NCBI GenBank assembly: GCA_964370675.1
Contig: CAYJKC010000006.1
Span: 22,572 to 86,571, forward strand
Length of the DNA: 64,000 nt
Source: CAYJAD01 sp964370675
Lineage (GTDB): Bacteria > Desulfobacterota > Desulfovibrionia > Desulfovibrionales > Desulfovibrionaceae
Direction of reading: 5' to 3'
The position numbers and the translations under genes are program-made. The notes beneath the pieces were generated by a model. The model ran no database searches and had not been told where the DNA came from. It saw only the letters and a program-made list of their open reading frames with translations. Below, piece by piece: positions 7,893 to 16,337 of this stretch; positions within the stretch are counted from its first letter, which is position 1; the number at the start of each line of letters is the position of its first letter.

Positions 7893-9104
7893 CTAGTGGT
7901 CACCTCTAAAGTTTGGATGTTCATACAATACCGGCATATGGTAAACAATAAAACGATAGGCAGTAACGATGAGGGTTACTACAAATATGGAAATACAAAT
8001 TTCACCAATATGCGGGAAGTATTTTTCCGAGGATGGTAGATGATAGTTAAAGGCAATAAGGCTTACATTAAAGCGGTTAACTATAATACCAAGCACAGCA
8101 TTAGTTGCAGCCATTTGACAAAGGCGTACATTACCATCTCGCGCTCCCTTGGCATAGAGTAGGGCTGGCATAAGCACAAAGAATAGCATTTCAACCATCC
8201 ACCAGAAACCAAATCCGGTTAGTAGATACTTGAAGTTATCTTGCACTGCCATATCGATAAATTTCAAGATAAAGTAACCAAATAAAATCAAGGATGCTGC
8301 ACGAGCAAAGCCTAGGGTTACATCACGAGATTCACGCAAATGTAAGGAGTCCATATAGTGGTGTACACCTTTATGAGCTAACATGCCTTCAAAAATAACC
8401 ATAGAAGCACCAGCTATCATGGAAGATACAAAGAAGAACATGGGCATAAATGGTGAGTACCATAATGGATGCATCTTACCGGGAGCAATAAGGAACAAAG
8501 CTGCCAATGAAGATTGGTGCAATGTGGATAAACACACTCCAAAGATGGTAAGCACAATGGTGGCTCGTAAAACTAGCTTACGATATTTTAATATCCAAGG
8601 GAATTTTCCTGAGAGCCATTCCATGGGTGCTACGGAAAATTCAATCATAAGAACAGTAACATATGTTGCAACACAAAGACCTACTTCAAAAAGAACTGAG
8701 GTAGTGCCGGGGTAGAAGAACATAAATGGTAAACGTAAAGGATGACCAAGGTCATATAATAAGGCCACAACAACAAAACTATAGCCTAAAAAGGCAGTTG
8801 TTACAGCTGGACGTACAGCTGAATGAATGTGTTTTAACCCCATGATGTAGCATGCTACAGTGGTAAAATAGCCACCAGCAGCCAAGGCAACACCACAAAG
8901 CAGGTCAAAGCCAATCCAGATACCCCAAGGGTAGTTATCGTCAAGGTTAGTAACAGAACCAATACCTTGGGTAAAGCGGATCACAGTAACAATTAGTCCC
9001 ACTACAAGGATAATGGCTGTAAGTATGTTGCCGGGGCGACGTAGTGAAAATTCACCCACATTTAACAAATTGTCCTTGGTGGGGATTACAATATGGTGAC
9101 TCAT
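7893..9104 (-). CDS. nhcC: NhcC, NrfD/HmcC-like integral membrane subunit
   Basis: A 403-residue polytopic protein of the NrfD/PsrC/HmcC family, with about ten membrane segments. It is the quinone-interacting anchor that passes electrons between the menaquinone pool and the Fe-S subunit. Family features include YPWGIWIGFDLLCGVALAAG near 60-80 and the LYDLGHPLR segment near 116-124. Its ATG overlaps the stop of nhcB by one base, indicating translational coupling. Other Rhc-type complexes (Hmc, Ohc) have homologous subunits; the nine-heme partner assigns this one to Nhc. Confidence 0.92.
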   Translation of the reverse strand: MSHHIVIPTKDNLLNVGEFSLRRPGNILTAIILVVGLIVTVIRFTQGIGSVTNLDDNYPWGIWIGFDLLCGVALAAGGYFTTVACYIMGLKHIHSAVRPAVTTAFLGYSFVVVALLYDLGHPLRLPFMFFYPGTTSVLFEVGLCVATYVTVLMIEFSVAPMEWLSGKFPWILKYRKLVLRATIVLTIFGVCLSTLHQSSLAALFLIAPGKMHPLWYSPFMPMFFFVSSMIAGASMVIFEGMLAHKGVHHYMDSLHLRESRDVTLGFARAASLILFGYFILKFIDMAVQDNFKYLLTGFGFWWMVEMLFFVLMPALLYAKGARDGNVRLCQMAATNAVLGIIVNRFNVSLIAFNYHLPSSEKYFPHIGEICISIFVVTLIVTAYRFIVYHMPVLYEHPNFRGDH

Positions 9105-10102
9105 TATGCATCCTCCCCGTGTTTTTGGTCATGACCATGCTCAGCGTCATGCAAGGCTTGTTCTACTTTTTGAGCTACTTCTTTGCCTTGTTCAGCCTCA
9201 ATTTTTTGTAAAGCTGCTTTTATTTGAGATTTGGCCTTAGCTTCTTTAAGCTTTGTTATACCGTAAGCTCCGGCAAAGAGAACCGGCCAAAAACCAATAA
9301 TCATGGGGACAGCACCAAGAGCACCTGCGGTTAGCTCACCCATAGGTCTATTGCCAAGTTGGGTATTTTGCCCAAGGCTTTCTGGGTTAACGCCAGATAG
9401 TGTCATCCAAGCAGTGCCACCGGCATCAGTTTCACCATATATATAGTCTACATATTTTCCTGGCTTTTGCTCCATGCGATTGCGGGCAATTTTAATTAAA
9501 TCACTGCGTTTACCAAAGGTTAAAGCATCCATGGGGCATTTTTCAACACAACCTGGTAGTTTACCTTCTTTAAGGCGTGGCTCACAGAAGGTACATTTTT
9601 GTACTAATGGGTTAAACGCCTCATCATATTGATAGCCTGGGATATAGAATGGGCAAGCAATCATGCAATAACGACAACCAACACATTGGTCACCATTGTA
9701 GCGCACAGCGCCATTAGGTTCCTTGGTGAAGCACTTTGCAAAGCAAGCTGAAGCACAAGCAGGGTCATTGCAATGCAGGCATTGTAATTTACGAAAAACT
9801 TCTTGGTCGTTTGCTTGATAGCGGTTAACAACTGTCCAAGCATAGGCAGAAGTACGTCTTTTAGTATGTGTTACACTAAGATCGTCAAAGGGTTTTGTTG
9901 GCATGGGGAGGTTGTTTACCTCTTGGCATGCCTTTTCACATTGTCTACAGCCAATGCAACGTGTAGTATCATGCAATACCCCAAAACTATCTTTAAAATA
10001 TGGGTATGTAACCGCACCAGCGGCATCGGCGACTTTGGCCGTGCCAAGGGCAGAGGCTACACCCGCACTTCCCAAAAAAGTAAGGAATTTTCTACGGTTC
10101 AT
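9104..10102 (-). CDS. nhcB: NhcB, periplasmic four-cluster ferredoxin subunit
   Basis: A 332-residue iron-sulfur protein with a Tat signal (NRRKFLTFLG near residues 2-11). Four groups of cysteines suited to four [4Fe-4S] clusters are visible: CIGCRQCEKAC; CLHCNDPACASACFAKC; CVGCRYCMIACPF; CTFCEP followed by CVEKCP. A membrane helix near 280-300 and a charged, His-rich tail follow. It resembles HmcB and relays electrons between the nine-heme cytochrome and the NrfD-like membrane subunit. It lies 16 bases after nhcA and overlaps nhcC. The Tat signal fits folding of Fe-S clusters before export. Confidence 0.93.
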   Translation of the reverse strand: MNRRKFLTFLGSAGVASALGTAKVADAAGAVTYPYFKDSFGVLHDTTRCIGCRQCEKACQEVNNLPMPTKPFDDLSVTHTKRRTSAYAWTVVNRYQANDQEVFRKLQCLHCNDPACASACFAKCFTKEPNGAVRYNGDQCVGCRYCMIACPFYIPGYQYDEAFNPLVQKCTFCEPRLKEGKLPGCVEKCPMDALTFGKRSDLIKIARNRMEQKPGKYVDYIYGETDAGGTAWMTLSGVNPESLGQNTQLGNRPMGELTAGALGAVPMIIGFWPVLFAGAYGITKLKEAKAKSQIKAALQKIEAEQGKEVAQKVEQALHDAEHGHDQKHGEDA

Positions 10103-10118
10103 TGTGTACCTCCCCGCG

Positions 10119-11117
10119 CTATTTAGCGCGCTCCTTATGACAAGTTGTACAAGATGTATTAAGCGGTCTTGAAACCTTCATGGCATCGTGACAACCCATG
10201 CATTGTAAGTGATAAGCAGCCTTTAACGATGGACGCTCAGGGTTTTGAACATCAATAGTTGGTGAGTGGCAATTTATACACTTGGGCGGTGTTTTTGATG
10301 GAGGGCTCATATGGTGACAAGCTGCGCAAAGCGTTGTGCTATCTGTATGGAAAGCAGAAGCAAGCTTGTTATCACCGATGCGCTTTAATAGCGAAGTATA
10401 GTGACGCTTATGATTAAATACATTACCTTCATATTCGTCTGAAATACCGTCGATTTTTACTCGAACAGGAATGTCGTCTGCAGGTATTGGAGTGCTGCTT
10501 GCAACTTTCGACTTGCGATACCATACTGTTTCGGCGGCGATCTCTTCATTTTCTGCTGGGTCAAGTTCACCCTTAATGCCTTGAGCTAGTTGCTCGGCAG
10601 TCATTTTATAATCTGCATCATGGCACGTGGCACAATATTTTTCAGAACGTGGTGGCACAGGTATTATACTGTGACAACCGGCACATTGTGGTTGCTTTAA
10701 GTTTTCTATGTGGCAACTTACGCAACTATTTGGTGTCGTGGTGCCTTCTGGTCTTTTAGCTATGTTTTCTGCATGCATGGCGCGATCAAGGGTAATAAAA
10801 TTACCATCAGCTTTACCTTCAACAGTATGACAGCTAGAACAAGTTACAGTATCCCCTGTGTGGTGACACGATTCACAATCTGGTATTTGCTGTTCGTGCA
10901 AAAAGTGATTAAAAACAGCAGGACGCATTCCTGCCCCAGAAGGATTGGGTTTTTCGGTCACTGGAAACATTACCATGGCCGATGGTGCACCGCTATCAGT
11001 TGGCTCAAGTGCCGGAGCTGCATGGACTATAAGCACCATAGACAGCATTGCAACAAAAGCCATAGCAAGCACTACCATAATCCTCATACATCGTAGTAGT
11101 GTTTTACCATTCCTCAT
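10119..11117 (-). CDS. nhcA: NhcA/9HcA nine-heme cytochrome c
   Basis: A 332-residue exported multiheme cytochrome with exactly nine CxxCH motifs: CESCH, CSSCH, CVSCH, CAGCH, CATCH, CAACH, CINCH, CMGCH and CTTCH. Nine hemes match the nonaheme cytochrome 9HcA of Desulfovibrio, which takes electrons from type I cytochrome c3 reduced by hydrogenase and feeds a membrane complex. The start at 11117 has AAGGAT correctly spaced and gives a normal signal peptide ending near VHAAPA. A longer in-frame start at 11213 lacks a good ribosome site and would bury the signal. It heads the nhcABCD operon. Confidence 0.94.
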   Translation of the reverse strand: MRNGKTLLRCMRIMVVLAMAFVAMLSMVLIVHAAPALEPTDSGAPSAMVMFPVTEKPNPSGAGMRPAVFNHFLHEQQIPDCESCHHTGDTVTCSSCHTVEGKADGNFITLDRAMHAENIAKRPEGTTTPNSCVSCHIENLKQPQCAGCHSIIPVPPRSEKYCATCHDADYKMTAEQLAQGIKGELDPAENEEIAAETVWYRKSKVASSTPIPADDIPVRVKIDGISDEYEGNVFNHKRHYTSLLKRIGDNKLASAFHTDSTTLCAACHHMSPPSKTPPKCINCHSPTIDVQNPERPSLKAAYHLQCMGCHDAMKVSRPLNTSCTTCHKERAK

Positions 11118-11255
11118 GTGATTATCCTTAGTTTGGATGCAGACAATATCCTCAGATGCCCAAAGCCCTATAGCTTCAAGGCATACTCTGCAAGGACGTT
11201 TGACCCCATCCAAAGGCCAATTATTTAAAAAATAATCCCAATGCAGAGCAGTAAA

Positions 11256-11284
11256 ACTGTAGTCTATGTGACAAATTTCGTCAA
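11256..11284 (-). promoter_or_regulatory. sigma-70 promoter of nhc operon
   Basis: On the minus strand TTGACG (11279-11284) and TACAGT (11256-11261) are 17 bases apart. It predicts a leader of about 130 bases before nhcA, long enough for regulation. The spacer contains TTTGTCACA, but no complete Rex- or Crp-type palindrome is present. Confidence 0.6.
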
Positions 11285-11422
11285 GCCTATAAGCCTTAGA
11301 AAGCTTTTTTTGTTATCGATTTTAATTTTTTAGATGAAGAAAGTTAAATATTTCACAATATAAATTATATGAATTTTTTATATATAAAGCCAGTGTACAA
11401 GTGCGTATTATATGCTATGATT

Positions 11423-11451
11423 TTGACTAATATGATATAATGATATATTAT
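11423..11451 (+). promoter_or_regulatory. sigma-70 promoter of glycosyltransferase
   Basis: TTGACT (11423-11428), a 17-base spacer and TATTAT (11446-11451). The predicted leader is only about 10 bases before the ATG at 11468. Confidence 0.55.
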
Positions 11452-11467
11452 ACTTAAAAAGGTAGAT

Positions 11468-12478
11468 ATGAAATTTTCTGTTAACAAAAATAAGCCTAGT
11501 TATAAAATTACTGCTATAGTCTCGGTGTATAAGGCAGAGCGTTTTTTGCGTGCTTGTCTTGAAGATTTGGCAGCGCAAACTATTTTTGATCAAACAGAAG
11601 TCATTATTATAGATGCCCATTCTCCAGAAAATGAGCAAGCTATTGTCCATGAATTTATAAAAAAATATCAAAATATCAAGTATATACGCACTGATGAACG
11701 CGAAGGGCTTTATACTTCTTGGAATAGGGCTTTAAGCATTGCTAGTGGTGAATATATTACCAATGCCAATGCTGATGACAGGCATGCCAAAAATGCCTTT
11801 GAGCGATTAAGTCAAGAACTTGATAAACACCCAGATGTAGCTGTAGTTTATGCTAATTGCCGCATTACGCATGAAGAAAATGCTTGTTTTTATTCTGCGC
11901 CCATTGCGGATTATTTTCGTTGGTTAGCTTATGATCATATAAACTTACTTAGGCGGTGTGAGGTTGGTCCACAACCCATGTGGAGACGATCCATGCATGA
12001 AACTCTTGGTCTTTTTGATGATACTTATACTATAACAGGTGATTATGATATGTGGCTGCGTGCATCAGAGCATTATCCCTTGCGGCATATCCCTGAAGAG
12101 CTTGGACTATATTTGCGCTATGACAATAATTTAGAAACGCAAAATCAAGCTCATACTCAGCAAGAATATCTAAAGGTGCAAAGTGCTGCCTTGAAGCGTT
12201 TTATGGCTGATGATTTCAAGCCACACATTCCCTTGGATATACAATTAAATACTCATAAAGAGCGTCTTAAACGCTATTTATGTAATTTAGAAAATGGTAA
12301 TAATATAAAAAATCGTCATAAGTTAGGTTACCATATTTATGCTTATATTTTGTTGCAAACAAAATTATATGGTCAAACTAGCTTGCTCGATATTAATAAG
12401 GACATTTCAAACTTTACAGCCAGTGATATAGCTAACTATATTAACTCTTTGTTAATAAAGACTCCTGCATCATTTTAA
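11468..12478 (+). CDS. family 2 glycosyltransferase
   Basis: A 336-residue GT-A fold glycosyltransferase. The N-terminus has the nucleotide-sugar strand ITAIVSVYKAERFLRACL, then VIIIDAHSPE, and the DxD-type metal site appears as NANADDRH near 96-103. A downstream GDYDMWLRASE motif provides the usual catalytic acid region. The last 100 residues are a helical C-terminal part of unknown role. It stands alone, without a polysaccharide cluster, so the acceptor is unknown. It lacks membrane segments and should be cytoplasmic or peripheral. Right of it lies an IS5 scar on the opposite strand. Confidence 0.9.
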   Translation: MKFSVNKNKPSYKITAIVSVYKAERFLRACLEDLAAQTIFDQTEVIIIDAHSPENEQAIVHEFIKKYQNIKYIRTDEREGLYTSWNRALSIASGEYITNANADDRHAKNAFERLSQELDKHPDVAVVYANCRITHEENACFYSAPIADYFRWLAYDHINLLRRCEVGPQPMWRRSMHETLGLFDDTYTITGDYDMWLRASEHYPLRHIPEELGLYLRYDNNLETQNQAHTQQEYLKVQSAALKRFMADDFKPHIPLDIQLNTHKERLKRYLCNLENGNNIKNRHKLGYHIYAYILLQTKLYGQTSLLDINKDISNFTASDIANYINSLLIKTPASF

Positions 12479-12480
12479 AA

Positions 12481-12588
12481 GATTTTGGAGCATTGATGTA
12501 AGTCAACAGTTTTAGGTGCTTTTTTTGCATTTTGGGTTGAACTTTGATTAGATATTATGGTTGCATCAACAATACTTCCGCCACGCAT
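12481..12588 (-). pseudogene. IS5-family transposase fragment (central part)
   Basis: On the minus strand, 36 codons read as a piece of an IS5-group DDE transposase around its first catalytic aspartate: RGGSIVDATIIS then SSTQNAKKA. Intact proteins have GSIVDATII followed by a serine-rich, lysine-rich stretch. A stop follows at the end and an in-frame TGA lies just upstream, so it is a dead fragment. It lies between the stop of the glycosyltransferase and the YidE-type gene, marking an old insertion and decay. Confidence 0.75.
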
Positions 12589-12615
12589 TATATATCACAT
12601 TCCCCTCAAAATGCA

Positions 12616-14301
12616 CTAAGCTGAGTAGTAAAACAAGAACAGCACCAATAGTTGTGCGGATAATATACGCAAAATCATGGTTAAGGGATATACTGTGGCG
12701 TATACTGAGGCCGAAGAATCTGTTCCAAGAATTTGGTTAGAAAATGCCAAGGCCGGTGGGTCGGTCATACTACCGGCTAAAAGTCCACACACGGTTGGAT
12801 AGTTGCATTTGAGTATAATCCATGCAAATAGTGCGGTAACCATAAGGGGTATGAAGGTGATGATTGCTCCTATGCCCATCCAATATAATCCTGAACCATT
12901 AACTATCATGGGCACAAAGCCTGGACCTGCATTAAGTCCTACTGTGGCTAAAAAGAGCGAAATCCCCATTTCGCGTATCATAAGGCTTGCGCTGGGTGAA
13001 ATATAGCACACCATACCACCTATTTTATGTAAACGGCTAAAGATAATAGCCACAATAAGTGGTCCGCCGGCTAATCCCAATTTTAACCCTGCAGGCAGTC
13101 CTGGTATAAATATGGGAATGCTACCAAGGAGTATGCCAATAAAAATGGCGGCAAATATGGGAATAACTTGTGGATGGTCTAAAGTTCGTAAGGAATCGCC
13201 CAAAAATCTGCGGGCAGCAAAAATACCTTCGGGGTCAGAAACTATACGCAAAGTATCACCATAGTGAACTACGGTGGAAGGGGTAGCTGTGAACTCAAAA
13301 CCAGAGCGGATAACACGTGTAGGAACAATGCCTACTTCCGCACCAAGCTCCAATTTTTTTATGGTTTTTCCGGCAAGAGAACTTCTGGTAACAGTAATAT
13401 CGGCAATTTTTAGGCAACCTTCAATATTGTGCAAATTAATTTCTGATTTTTTACCCATAATTTCCACAAGCTTTTCTAATTCGGTAGTATCGCCCACAGC
13501 GTGCAAAAGTGTCCCATGCGTGAGCACTGTTCCTGGTTTTGGGGTATGCATAATCCCACGCATTTGTTCAACTCGTGAAAAAACCACGTCTAATTTTTCT
13601 AAAGCCTTAATCGAATCAAGTCTTTTGCCCACAAGAGCTTCATTGGTCACTTCTACTGTAAGGTAATTTAATTTTTGCTTCGAAGCATTGTTTAGTTCTT
13701 CCATGGCTGCGTTTTCTTTTTCAATATCAATACGAAAAATAAAGCGCATCAAAATCATAATCAAAATAATACCCAAAATGCCAAATGGATATGCAGCAGC
13801 ATAGCCAAGACCTGCTTGGCTTACATATTGTGCTGTCATTTCGGCAGAAGGTAAAATATCACTAAGTATTTGTGTGGAAGCGGCAAGAGAAGGGGTGTTT
13901 GTAACAGCCCCACTATAAAGACCCACAATAACAGGTAATGGTATATCAAAAACCACAAAGCACGCGCCGGCCAAAATGGTTCCAGAGCATACTATAAAAG
14001 CTGCTAAAAGATTTAGCCGTAGACCATTACGTTTCAGCGATTCCACAAAGCCTGGTCCTACTTGCATGCCTATGGAATATACAAAAAGTATCAGTCCAAA
14101 TTCTCTGGCAAAGTGCAAGACATGACTATCTATAATCAAACCAAAATGTCCAACAGCTATACTGCTAAAAAGAACGCCACCCACTCCAAGGCTGATGGTG
14201 CCTACTTTTACATGGCCAAGCAATATACCGGTAATGATACATAGAGATAGTACTAAAATAGCCTGTGCTGCACTTTGGGAAAAGAAAAGATCTGCCAACA
14301 T
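12616..14301 (-). CDS. YidE/AspT-family membrane transporter
   Basis: A 561-residue member of the aspartate:alanine exchanger (AAEx, YidE/YbjL) family. It has two membrane blocks (about 1-190 and 380-561, roughly five to six spans each) with related GSMTDPPALA and GAVTNTPSLA motifs, and between them two cytoplasmic TrkA-C (RCK-C) domains at about 205-290 and 290-370. The length matches E. coli YidE (553). The substrate is unknown; AspT exchanges aspartate and alanine. It has its own upstream region and no obvious partner gene. Confidence 0.92.
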   Translation of the reverse strand: MLADLFFSQSAAQAILVLSLCIITGILLGHVKVGTISLGVGGVLFSSIAVGHFGLIIDSHVLHFAREFGLILFVYSIGMQVGPGFVESLKRNGLRLNLLAAFIVCSGTILAGACFVVFDIPLPVIVGLYSGAVTNTPSLAASTQILSDILPSAEMTAQYVSQAGLGYAAAYPFGILGIILIMILMRFIFRIDIEKENAAMEELNNASKQKLNYLTVEVTNEALVGKRLDSIKALEKLDVVFSRVEQMRGIMHTPKPGTVLTHGTLLHAVGDTTELEKLVEIMGKKSEINLHNIEGCLKIADITVTRSSLAGKTIKKLELGAEVGIVPTRVIRSGFEFTATPSTVVHYGDTLRIVSDPEGIFAARRFLGDSLRTLDHPQVIPIFAAIFIGILLGSIPIFIPGLPAGLKLGLAGGPLIVAIIFSRLHKIGGMVCYISPSASLMIREMGISLFLATVGLNAGPGFVPMIVNGSGLYWMGIGAIITFIPLMVTALFAWIILKCNYPTVCGLLAGSMTDPPALAFSNQILGTDSSASVYATVYPLTMILRILSAQLLVLFLFYYSA

Positions 14302-14420
14302 AATTTGCTCACTATTTTATGGCTTAAAGTTGTTGTATAAAAATGCAAAATATATACTCAATGCCACAATATACGCAGATTTTCACAATGCCAAGTGAAA
14401 TGTTTATTATCAGGCTGTTT

Positions 14421-14695
14421 ACGGCAATCTAATTTTAAACTTTTTGCCAGCCACGCTTATTTTGTTAAGAACATATTGGAGGTTGGGGTTCTTTTTAAGC
14501 AATTAGCCGGCGGTGAAGCAAGGACCGACCCAACGACCTGCCCAAAGGCCGACCCAACGGGCAGCGAAGCCGCTAACGTTAGGTGAGCCAGCGAACCTTA
14601 CGTTAATCGCGAGCAACGCGGGAGTGCCGAGCCGCGAAAAAAACTTTACCGAACTTCAAACATAGTTGCATAAATTAGTGAAATTGGATTGCTGT
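14421..14695. repeat. non-coding element with ISAs1-like inverted ends
   Basis: The left end ACGGCAATCTAATTT (14421-14435) is the inverted repeat, at 13 of 15 positions, of AAATTGGATTGCTGT (14681-14695). The same terminal sequence bounds the ISAs1-type fragments at 43.9 kb and 61.0-61.4 kb. The 275-bp interior is GC-richer than its surroundings. It holds a direct repeat CCGACCCAACG, a hairpin CTGCCC/GGGCAG, and a hairpin TAACGTTAGGT/ACCTTACGTTA, but no coding frame. No target duplication is evident. I read it as a MITE-like derivative. Confidence 0.5.
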
Positions 14696-14721
14696 GGTTG
14701 CTATATTCCATTAAAACACGC

Positions 14722-14757
14722 AAAAAAGCCTGCTAGAAATATCAAGCAGGCTTTTTT
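14722..14757. terminator. bidirectional terminator after rpmB
   Basis: AAAAAAGCCTGCT (14722-14734) pairs with AGCAGGCTTTTTT (14745-14757), with A-runs and T-runs on both sides. It ends the rpmB transcript on the minus strand, and a plus-strand transcript as well. Confidence 0.9.
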
Positions 14758-14775
14758 ATAGCTAAAAAAATAAAT

Positions 14776-14985
14776 TTAAGCTGAAGCGCGAGCTACTGGC
14801 TTAACTATAAGACCAGAGCGCAAGCAACGTGTGCACACACGCAAAGTGCGTACCATACCATTGGGGAATTGGTGACGCGTTTTTTGCAAATTTGGGTTGA
14901 AACGACGCTTGGTTTTTACGTTTGAGTGGCTAACTAAGTTACCTACCTGGGGCTTTTTCCCGCAAAGATCGCATTCTCTACTCAT
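14776..14985 (-). CDS. rpmB: 50S ribosomal protein L28
   Basis: A 69-residue L28 protein of the large ribosomal subunit. The start MSRECDLCGKKP at 14985 is set by GGAGGAAT just upstream; a longer frame exists but has no ribosome site. The body shows GNLVSHSNVKTKRRFNPNL, diagnostic for L28. Two cysteine pairs (CDLC near 5-8 and CTRC) make this the zinc-binding version. It is monocistronic, with a strong terminator downstream and a short palindrome in its leader. Confidence 0.96.
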   Translation of the reverse strand: MSRECDLCGKKPQVGNLVSHSNVKTKRRFNPNLQKTRHQFPNGMVRTLRVCTRCLRSGLIVKPVARASA

Positions 14986-15025
14986 AATTCCTCCGTATAT
15001 ATATTGACTAAAAATTACTTTGTAA

Positions 15026-15040
15026 CACGCATTATGCGTG
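15026..15040. promoter_or_regulatory. palindrome in the rpmB leader
   Basis: CACGCAT-T-ATGCGTG is a perfect 7-bp-arm palindrome about 40 bases before the rpmB start. It may be a leader hairpin or an operator. Only the symmetry is seen. Confidence 0.3.
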
Positions 15041-15215
15041 CGGTAGCCCATGTTCATATACAGCATTTTAATAAAAGGCAAGCTTTTTTATTAAAAAAAC
15101 ATATTTAAAAGTATCATTGCCATATTTCATTTATGTTGTTATATTTACGCCATACAATAAAACTGCGTTGATTTGCGCTAACTGTGATTAATAAATTTTG
15201 TTAAGGTAGCTTGCT

Positions 15216-15686
15216 ATGAAAAAACTACTTGTTATGGGTATTGGTAATATGTTGCTGACAGATGACGGTATTGGTGTTTTTGCAGCACAAAAGCTTATGG
15301 AAGAAAGTTTTCCTGAAAATGTCACTGTTTTAGAGGCAGGGACATTTACCCAAGACATTTTTTATCTTTTTGAAGGATATGATACTGTTTTAGTTTTAGA
15401 TATTGTACATGCTAATGGAGAACCCGGAACCATTTATAGATTGTCAGAGTCCGACCTTGTTGATAATGAAAAACAACGCTTATCTATTCATGATATTGAT
15501 CTTATTGACTCATTAAATATGGCTGAACTCCTACATGGTAAACGCCCTCATATACAAATCTTAGGCATGGAACCAGAAGATTATACCACTTGGAACGTGG
15601 GGCTCTCCCCTAAAGTTCAAGCAAAATTTGACGATTATTTAAACGTTGCGCGCCAAGAAATTTCAAGCTTGGTAGCAGCACTGTAG
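15216..15686 (+). CDS. NiFe hydrogenase maturation endopeptidase (HyaD/HybD family)
   Basis: A 156-residue protease that trims the C-terminus of the hydrogenase large subunit after nickel insertion. It opens with GIGNMLLTDDGIG. The nickel ligands expected from HybD (E16, D62, H93) correspond to D17, D62 in VLDIVH, and H92 in SIHDID; aspartate at the first position is common in this group. hypC follows after 9 bases, so the two are co-transcribed. The hydrogenase structural genes are outside the window. Which hydrogenase (NiFe or NiFeSe) it serves cannot be told. Confidence 0.92.
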   Translation: MKKLLVMGIGNMLLTDDGIGVFAAQKLMEESFPENVTVLEAGTFTQDIFYLFEGYDTVLVLDIVHANGEPGTIYRLSESDLVDNEKQRLSIHDIDLIDSLNMAELLHGKRPHIQILGMEPEDYTTWNVGLSPKVQAKFDDYLNVARQEISSLVAAL

Positions 15687-15695
15687 GAGCAAATT

Positions 15696-15947
15696 ATGTG
15701 TCTTGCCATTCCGGCTAAAATTGTTGAATGTCTTGAGGATAATATGGTGCGCGCCAGAGTTGGTGAAAGTGAAACCTACCTTACAACTTCGGTAATGCTT
15801 TTGCCTGAAGCAGTGCAAGTTGGCGACTATATTATTGTTCATGCAGGTTTTGCCCTACATAAGTTAAGAGAAGAAGATGCTCTTGAAACTTTGCGCCTTT
15901 ATCGTGAGATGACTTTGCAAGTGGAAGGGCATGAAGCGGAGTTTTAA
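15696..15947 (+). CDS. hypC: hydrogenase maturation chaperone HypC
   Basis: An 83-residue HypC/HupF protein. It starts with MCLAIPAKIV; the essential Cys2 is present and binds the iron destined for the Fe(CN)2CO centre together with HypD. The HAGFALHKLREEDALETL stretch at about 50-67 is the family signature. It sits 9 bases after the maturation protease with a GGAG ribosome site. Its partner hypD begins only at 63.7 kb, so the hyp genes are scattered in this genome. Confidence 0.96.
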   Translation: MCLAIPAKIVECLEDNMVRARVGESETYLTTSVMLLPEAVQVGDYIIVHAGFALHKLREEDALETLRLYREMTLQVEGHEAEF

Positions 15948-16038
15948 CACTTAGGGCTTGAAGCATAATATGCTCACGCCATAAACAAAAACAAGCTTAT
16001 GTCAAATTTTGCTTGATTTAGACATTAGGAGGATGGTT

Positions 16039-16272
16039 ATGGAAGGCAACAATATCCCAAAACCTCAGCGTGGTTCAGAAATTACCTTAGGTGATGTGGG
16101 GAGAAAATATGTCAGTGGAGCTAAGCTCACTATGTCTGAAGAAAATATGGCAATGCTTGCCAGTGCAAGAGAAAATGCTTCTAATTATGGTCCAGACCCT
16201 GCAGAATTTAAAGTAGAAAGACCAAAACTACCAGAGACAGTGGTTGGCACTATTGTGGAACACTCTACATAA
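16039..16272 (+). CDS. small soluble protein of unknown function
   Basis: 77 residues. ATG 16039 is chosen because AGGAGG (16027-16032) lies six bases before it; the ATG at 16033 directly touches the ribosome site. The protein is polar without membrane segments, begins EGNNIPKPQRG, has a helical-looking SEENMAMLASARENAS middle, and ends in a proline-rich strand segment. I do not recognise the family. It lies 91 bases after hypC on the same strand and is followed by a terminator, so it may belong to the hydrogenase maturation transcript, but this is inference. Confidence 0.7.
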   Translation: MEGNNIPKPQRGSEITLGDVGRKYVSGAKLTMSEENMAMLASARENASNYGPDPAEFKVERPKLPETVVGTIVEHST

Positions 16273-16297
16273 ATAAAATTAAGTACAAATACGAATG

Positions 16298-16325
16298 GGC
16301 CTTACATTATTGTGAGGCCTTTATT
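16298..16325 (+). terminator. hairpin terminator
   Basis: GGCCTTACA (16298-16306) pairs with TGTGAGGCC (16311-16319), one G-T pair, followed by TTTATTTT. It ends the protease-hypC-small protein transcript. Confidence 0.7.
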
Positions 16326-16337
16326 TTAGGAGGGATT

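Noticed and set aside
11118..11213. N-terminal extension of nhcA
   Set aside because: It lacks a good ribosome site and would place 32 residues before a normal signal peptide; ATG 11117 has AAGGAT upstream.
11262..11284. Rex or Crp-type operator in the nhc promoter
   Set aside because: TTTGTCACA is present but no matching second half lies at the proper distance.
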